Assembly (NCBI GenBank): GCA_041862635.1
Contig: JBGVTO010000099.1
Location: forward strand, 1 to 34,327
Reading direction: 5' to 3'
Length of the DNA stretch: 34,327 nucleotides
From: NIOZ-UU13 sp041862635
Lineage (GTDB): Bacteria > Planctomycetota > Phycisphaerae > Sedimentisphaerales > Anaerobacaceae
A program made the translations under genes and the position numbers. The notes beneath the pieces were generated by a model that had not been told where the DNA came from, did no database searches, and worked only from the letters and a program-made list of their open reading frames with translations. Shown piece by piece: positions 30,642 to 34,327 of this stretch. Position 1 is the stretch's first letter. Each line of letters starts with the position of its first letter.

Positions 30642-32804
30642 TTATGGTGCTTCCGGTTCTGGTGACGGAGGATATATACGAATATCATCGAAGTACATTG
30701 TACCTGAACCACCAGCCTGCGGATTATTCCTGTTACCAAGACCAATGGCAATCGTATTAACATTAATAAGGTTCACACCCTGGTCTGCGAATGCTTGCAG
30801 GTCAATAGTCCATTCGGTCCAAGTGGCTATCTTTGCTGCATCAGGATTATCATGGGTGACCACAGCGCTGCCGTTGAGGGCAACATACAACGTCTCAGCA
30901 ACGTTGTCCGAATTGCCCCTGAACCAAATTGTTAATGTGCTAACACCTTTCTCTGTCCAGTCACGCGGATAAGTTAACATTTTCTCTATCTCTGAATACT
31001 TGGCGGAGCCTTGTATGTTGTTATTGTAGTAGAGCGGCATCGATTGCCTGCCACCGTGAACGATAGTCAGTTCCATCGAAGACCACCCAGTTTCATGGCC
31101 TACAGCCGAACCTGTCCCATTGCCGGCAAAGTAGGGTTGAGTGCCCGGCGTGCCATAGCCAAGCCCATCTTTCCATGTGTACCATATCTGGTTGTCGCCG
31201 GCATCATAGTCCTCAAAATCGTCCACAATAAGGAAGTCGGCTGTCGTAAAGCTCCAGACAGGACCAACCCACGGACTGTCGGGATTGACGTTATTGACCT
31301 CATCAATACGCCAATAGTAGGTGGCATCCCACTCAAGTTTTCCGGGTTCATAGCTCTCAGAACCAAGCTCCCTGGTGCCTTTATATTCCGGCGAAACGGT
31401 ATCGGCATTTTTCACGGCATCTTTATCAGCGCCGAAATAGACCTGATGCGAAGCGGCATACACTCCCGGCGACCAGCTAAGAATCGGTGTCTGCTTTACA
31501 TCCACAGCACCATTAGACGGCTTCAGGCTCACGACGGCACCCTCAGTAGTAAAGCTCCAGACGTCGCCTTTATATGTGGCGATGGCATCAAACTCATCAA
31601 CCCGCCAGTAGTAAGTCTTAGCCAATTTAAGTGGGCCGGGAGTGTAGGTTGCCGGTCCCTGTGGGAGTCCTCCAGCGGCATTGTTGACATCGTCAAAGTT
31701 GTCGCCGAAATATACGGTGTGTAATTTCGCTTCGAAACCTGCTGTCCAGGTAAGCACCACATTGAGGTCTACAAATTCGGCGCCATCAGCGGGATTGGGA
31801 TTGTAGGTCTTCTTAGTTGGAACCGTAAAGCTCCAGATATCGCCTTTGTGTATCGTAGTGCCGTCGGCCTCAACTTCGTCAATCCGCCAGTAATATGTCG
31901 TGCCTGGAACAAGACCGTCCGGACAAGGAGAACCGGGAAAACCGGCAACAAAATACGTTGTGGGCTGGTTGCCTTGAAATGTTTCGCCGGTGCCATCGTT
32001 CACATCATTGAAATTGTCACCAAAATACACATCGTGCAAGACCGCGTTATCTGCCAGCGACCAGCCAAGGCTCACCCACGTATCCTCATAGAGGGCACCA
32101 TTGGGTGGGATGGGGTCATAGGCCTTTGAACCGGCCACCAGCTTTTTTATCTCGGCTAACGTCAGCGCCTTGTTGTAGATGCGGACATCATCGACGGTGC
32201 CTGGAAAGTAATTTGTATTGCTGAGTCTCACACCTATTCTCACTTGGTCAACTGTCCCTATAGCTCCAGACGAGCTATCAATCAACTGACCATCCAGATA
32301 CCAGCTCCCCCCCTCTCCATCATATGTTGCAGCGAAGTGGTGCCAATCCGTATCAACAGGTCCGAAGATACCCTCCCAGCCGCCAACGTAGATAACATAA
32401 TTGCCCGCATCGTCCACCTCAATATCGAAATATATCCCATCAGCGCTGCCATCTGGGGCGAAGCCGAAAACGGTTGTCCAGTTTGGTATGTCCGTGGTGC
32501 TCGCCTTCGCCCACCCGGCGAGCGTTCTGGGAGCAGTTCCGCTTATTCCGACGCTGCCGACATCCACATAATCGCCGTCACCATCGAACTCCAAGGCGCC
32601 GCCTGTCCAGCCTGCTACCCACTGCGGGTCACCTTGAAGTGTGCCGTGGTTGCCATGGCCACTTGAGTCATAGGCGGTCGTCCCGGATGTCTCATCGAAC
32701 GCCCACCAGCCTACAAGATCGGGGTCAGCAGCATCGGCTACGCTAACCAGAACCAGACTCAGCACCAAAGTAAAAGGAATTAAAAGAATGGATTTCCTAC
32801 ACAT
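30642..32804 (-). CDS. Secreted LamG-domain protein with Fn3-like repeats (paralogue)
   Basis: This 720-residue protein has the same plan as the product of 28043-30256: a signal peptide (1-25), LamG (DLVGWWAFDETSGTTAYDSSGHGNHGTL to VDDVRIYNKALTLAEI), three Fn3-like modules with TTYYWRIDEV signatures, and a C-terminal VDDFEDYDAGDN...MYFDDIRIYPP domain. Similarity to its neighbour is highest in the last two Fn3-like modules and the C-terminal domain and lowest in LamG, so ligand specificity has probably diverged. The pair is a tandem duplication, because promoter, upstream short frame and ribosome-binding site are also shared. It probably binds extracellular polysaccharide; no enzyme domain is visible. 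AGGAGG precedes the ATG. Confidence 0.85.
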   Translation of the reverse strand: MCRKSILLIPFTLVLSLVLVSVADAADPDLVGWWAFDETSGTTAYDSSGHGNHGTLQGDPQWVAGWTGGALEFDGDGDYVDVGSVGISGTAPRTLAGWAKASTTDIPNWTTVFGFAPDGSADGIYFDIEVDDAGNYVIYVGGWEGIFGPVDTDWHHFAATYDGEGGSWYLDGQLIDSSSGAIGTVDQVRIGVRLSNTNYFPGTVDDVRIYNKALTLAEIKKLVAGSKAYDPIPPNGALYEDTWVSLGWSLADNAVLHDVYFGDNFNDVNDGTGETFQGNQPTTYFVAGFPGSPCPDGLVPGTTYYWRIDEVEADGTTIHKGDIWSFTVPTKKTYNPNPADGAEFVDLNVVLTWTAGFEAKLHTVYFGDNFDDVNNAAGGLPQGPATYTPGPLKLAKTYYWRVDEFDAIATYKGDVWSFTTEGAVVSLKPSNGAVDVKQTPILSWSPGVYAASHQVYFGADKDAVKNADTVSPEYKGTRELGSESYEPGKLEWDATYYWRIDEVNNVNPDSPWVGPVWSFTTADFLIVDDFEDYDAGDNQIWYTWKDGLGYGTPGTQPYFAGNGTGSAVGHETGWSSMELTIVHGGRQSMPLYYNNNIQGSAKYSEIEKMLTYPRDWTEKGVSTLTIWFRGNSDNVAETLYVALNGSAVVTHDNPDAAKIATWTEWTIDLQAFADQGVNLINVNTIAIGLGNRNNPQAGGSGTMYFDDIRIYPPSPEPEAP

Positions 32805-32818
32805 AATAATCCTCCTTC

Positions 32819-32848
32819 ACCCCGTCCCATCTTCGACGGGCAGGGTTC
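32819..32848 (-). repeat. Palindromic element in the leader of LamG gene B
   Basis: The sequence CCCATC-TTC-GACGGG with flanking CCCCGT and CAGGG matches the element at 19983-20005 apart from two G/A changes. The corresponding leader of LamG gene A lacks it: there CCTCCTTC runs straight into an A-rich stretch. The insertion here is about 30 bases and flanked by TTC on both sides. It separates the ribosome-binding site of gene B from its upstream short frame. Confidence 0.75.
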
Positions 32849-32867
32849 AAAAATTAAACATAGATTG

Positions 32868-32933
32868 TTAACTGAAATGTAAAAACTCCACTGCGAAGCG
32901 CAAAGTTTTTATAAAAACCTTTGTGCTTTGCAT
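32868..32933 (-). CDS. Short upstream reading frame before LamG gene B (21 codons)
   Basis: A 21-codon frame, MQSTKVFIKTLRFAVEFLHFS, has the same GAGGAGGA...ATTATG start region as the frame at 30412. The initiation region and the first codons are the best conserved part of the two leaders, while the lengths differ (41 and 21 codons). Function is unknown. Confidence 0.35.
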   Translation of the reverse strand: MQSTKVFIKTLRFAVEFLHFS

Positions 32934-33008
32934 AATAACTCCTCCTCTATCGAAAAAGCACAAAGAATCCACACGTCAGAGGCTCAAAATCAGCAAATAC
33001 CTACTCAT

Positions 33009-33105
33009 TCGACCCTTTGACTACCCCTTCGGCTACCCCTTCGACTACGCCCCCTCCTTCGCTAAAGCTCCGGAGGGCAGGCAGGGCTTCGGCTAATTCA
33101 GGCCT
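33009..33105. repeat. Cluster of short GC-rich repeats
   Basis: CTACCCCTTCGG/A-type units of about 12 bases are repeated, followed by an imperfect palindrome with CCCTCC and GGAGGG arms around TTCGCTAAAGCTCC, then GGCAGGCAGGG. The composition contrasts with the A/T-rich flanks. It lies within the leader of LamG gene B, upstream (in transcript terms) of the paired short frame. Confidence 0.6.
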
Positions 33106-33172
33106 ACGGTTAATTCAGGGAAGCTTTTTTGCCCAAGGTAGGCCCTGCGCTTTTCCAGCCTCAACAATTTTA

Positions 33173-33202
33173 TTTATACCAAATTAGCCTCCTTCCCGTC
33201 AA
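33173..33202 (-). promoter_or_regulatory. Promoter of LamG gene B
   Basis: On the minus strand, TTGACG (33197-33202) and TATAAA (33173-33178) are 18 bases apart. The element is conserved in position and sequence with the promoter of gene A at 30514-30543. The leader of about 360 bases carries the repeat cluster, the short frame and the palindromic insertion. Confidence 0.65.
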
Positions 33203-33284
33203 GGAAAATCTCTGGATCGTGCAGAAATGCGGCAAGGGGATATTTCCCCCGAGATTGCACAATTACAGTTTGACTGTAAAATAC

Positions 33285-33305
33285 TCCTTGACAAGGATTT
33301 TTTTT
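33285..33305 (+). terminator. Orphan intrinsic terminator on the plus strand
   Basis: TCCTT-GAC-AAGGA (33285-33297) is followed by eight T residues, a textbook shape. Just before it is another perfect hairpin, TTACAGT-TTG-ACTGTAA (33263-33279). No convincing plus-strand gene precedes it. It may end a small RNA or read-through transcript, or be a relic. Confidence 0.5.
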
Positions 33306-33407
33306 GAAATCATTGAGAGTATCAGGCGCTTAGCAAAGGCAGCTCTACCCCCTGGAGCCGAGTAATGCTGGAAACCGCAGCTTCTCTTTTGTTTCGACTT
33401 TATCTCA

Positions 33408-34327
33408 TCAGCCGCCAAGACCTGCTAAGCGCATCGCAATGAATGCAGTAAGATTCACGTCACGGCCCTCTATTGCAGGTGCAACGTACTTGTCCGTTAC
33501 TAATGCTACGGCCTCGTCTAACGACCATCCGAAGTCAGTGCTAAGGATTTCAACATATTTTGCGAGAGCGTCAAGCCACTGTCCGGCCGTGGCATAATGT
33601 GTGTCATCACCACCGTGGCGTGCTATTGCCTCGGCAATTGATGCCATTTGCTCTTCAGATGGTGGAGTGGTCACCGAAGCAAATTGATTTACTGCCATTG
33701 CCAAAGCAGCTATATAAGTCCCTTCGGTATCTCTTAAAATTGTAGCTATATCCTTGAGTCTTGCACATGCCTCGCACGGCTGTATGTCCATATCAAAGGC
33801 CATCGCAATTGCCGCCCAAACATATATTCTCCTTTCGTCAATTCCAAGTTCATCAGCCGCCCACTTCATTAGAGCCGGACAACCCAAAATTGCCAATTCT
33901 ACTTTTTCACCAATCGGCGCCGCCTCCATAATTATCGTATCAACGCCCACACCGCCATCTCCTCCGTTGCCGCCGCCTCCTCCATTGCCGCCGCCTCCAT
34001 TACCGCCTCCATTGCCGCCTCCATTGCCGTTGCCGTCGGCATTGATTATTATTTCTGCAATATCTTCACCATCCGTCTCTATAGCCGACACATAGCTTTC
34101 TACGTGAGCTTTGTCAGCATCAGCCAAAGGTTTCGCGGCTCCTGGGAGGTCAAAGACGATATTTCCCCATGCATCTACCTCTATAGTCGCTTCAGATGTC
34201 CCTTTTTTTGAGGCTTTTGCCATCGCTGTTAGATCACCGTTTATAAATACATTCCCACTTGTAGTCTCATTAGTACCTGCGTAAATCCTGACATCGGCCG
34301 TGGTTACACCCCCTGGAAGAGAGTCCT
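33408..34327 (-). CDS. C-terminal part of a large surface/adhesin-like protein (5' end outside window)
   Basis: The frame stays open from the stop at 33408 to the window edge (about 305 codons), so the ATG at 34223 is probably internal and the real start lies beyond the window. The first about 60 visible residues (VRIYAGTNETTSGNVFINGDL, EATIEVDAWGNIVF) look like rungs of a beta-helix, as in filamentous-haemagglutinin-like proteins. A Gly/Asn-rich linker of about 30 residues follows, then a helical C-terminal domain of about 180 residues with a CEAC pair (QPCEACARL). The C-terminal domain is not recognised. It could be an anchoring or sorting domain of a large secreted protein. It precedes the LamG genes on the same strand, but they have their own promoters. 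Confidence 0.65.
   Translation of the reverse strand, partial: DSLPGGVTTADVRIYAGTNETTSGNVFINGDLTAMAKASKKGTSEATIEVDAWGNIVFDLPGAAKPLADADKAHVESYVSAIETDGEDIAEIIINADGNGNGGGNGGGNGGGGNGGGGGNGGDGGVGVDTIIMEAAPIGEKVELAILGCPALMKWAADELGIDERRIYVWAAIAMAFDMDIQPCEACARLKDIATILRDTEGTYIAALAMAVNQFASVTTPPSEEQMASIAEAIARHGGDDTHYATAGQWLDALAKYVEILSTDFGWSLDEAVALVTDKYVAPAIEGRDVNLTAFIAMRLAGLGG
33951..34034 (-). repeat. Low-complexity Gly/Asn coding repeat
   Basis: Short GGN/AAT-type codon runs encode alternating GNGGG and NGGGG units over about 28 residues. Such tracts vary in length by replication slippage and form flexible linkers. Confidence 0.85.

Noticed and set aside
31011..31724. 237-codon open frame on the plus strand
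   Set aside because: Antisense to the LamG/Fn3-like gene; a matching shadow exists in the paralogue, as expected from repeat composition.
33129..33365. 78-codon plus-strand frame before the adhesin-like gene
   Set aside because: It covers promoter and terminator elements, has no ribosome-binding site and no resemblance to any known protein.

Overview
The window reads as a chromosomal segment of an anaerobic or facultatively anaerobic Gram-negative bacterium, most likely a planctomycete (Phycisphaerae-like). The taxonomy is an inference. It rests on a siroheme-dependent haem pathway of the Ahb type, very haem-rich c-type cytochromes, an outer-membrane-type barrel, and tandem LamG/Fn3-like secreted proteins of a style common in that group. 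No tRNA, rRNA, CRISPR array or intact insertion sequence was seen.

Layout. (1) 1-2765: the end of hemA, then ahbD and ahbC, the radical-SAM steps of alternative haem synthesis. (2) 3083-6381: a sensor kinase with a RegB-like quinone-site motif, paired with an NtrC-type sigma-54 activator, followed by an Rrf2 regulator (6550-7050). (3) 7143-8321, minus strand: an acyltransferase-3 membrane protein. It is followed by a decayed fragment of uroporphyrinogen-III methyltransferase and a siroheme decarboxylase subunit (8956-9414). (4) 9574-16945: a promoter and a long structured leader, then a lone receiver, a second RegB-like kinase, a membrane-anchored 12-haem cytochrome, an exported protein of unknown function, a 15-haem cytochrome and a thioredoxin-fold/TPR protein. 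(5) 17330-26122: a 4-haem cytochrome, then a tight operon of beta-propeller lipoprotein, 5-haem lipoprotein cytochrome, large beta-barrel, second beta-propeller lipoprotein and 12-haem cytochrome. It ends at a bidirectional terminator. (6) 26278-27213, minus strand: a 6-haem secreted cytochrome. (7) 28043-32804, minus strand: two tandem LamG/Fn3-like paralogues, each with its own promoter and a short upstream reading frame. (8) 33408 to the window end, minus strand: the C-terminal part of a large glycine/asparagine-rich surface protein.

How the parts may work together (inference). Six cytochromes carry 54 haem-attachment motifs, five of them non-canonical (CX3CH or CX4CH). The NapC-like inner-membrane cytochrome could take electrons from the quinone pool and pass them through periplasmic cytochromes to a barrel/lipoprotein complex in the outer membrane. 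That would be a porin-cytochrome-type conduit for extracellular or periplasmic electron acceptors. The neighbouring Ahb genes would supply haem, and two quinone-motif kinases could sense the redox state of the pool. A sigma-54-like promoter, and a repeated TAGTACTGA motif upstream of two cytochrome genes, suggest a dedicated regulon under the NtrC-type regulator. The window also carries several families of short palindromic or short-period intergenic repeats. One copy lies inside a reading frame and another is present in only one of two paralogous leaders.
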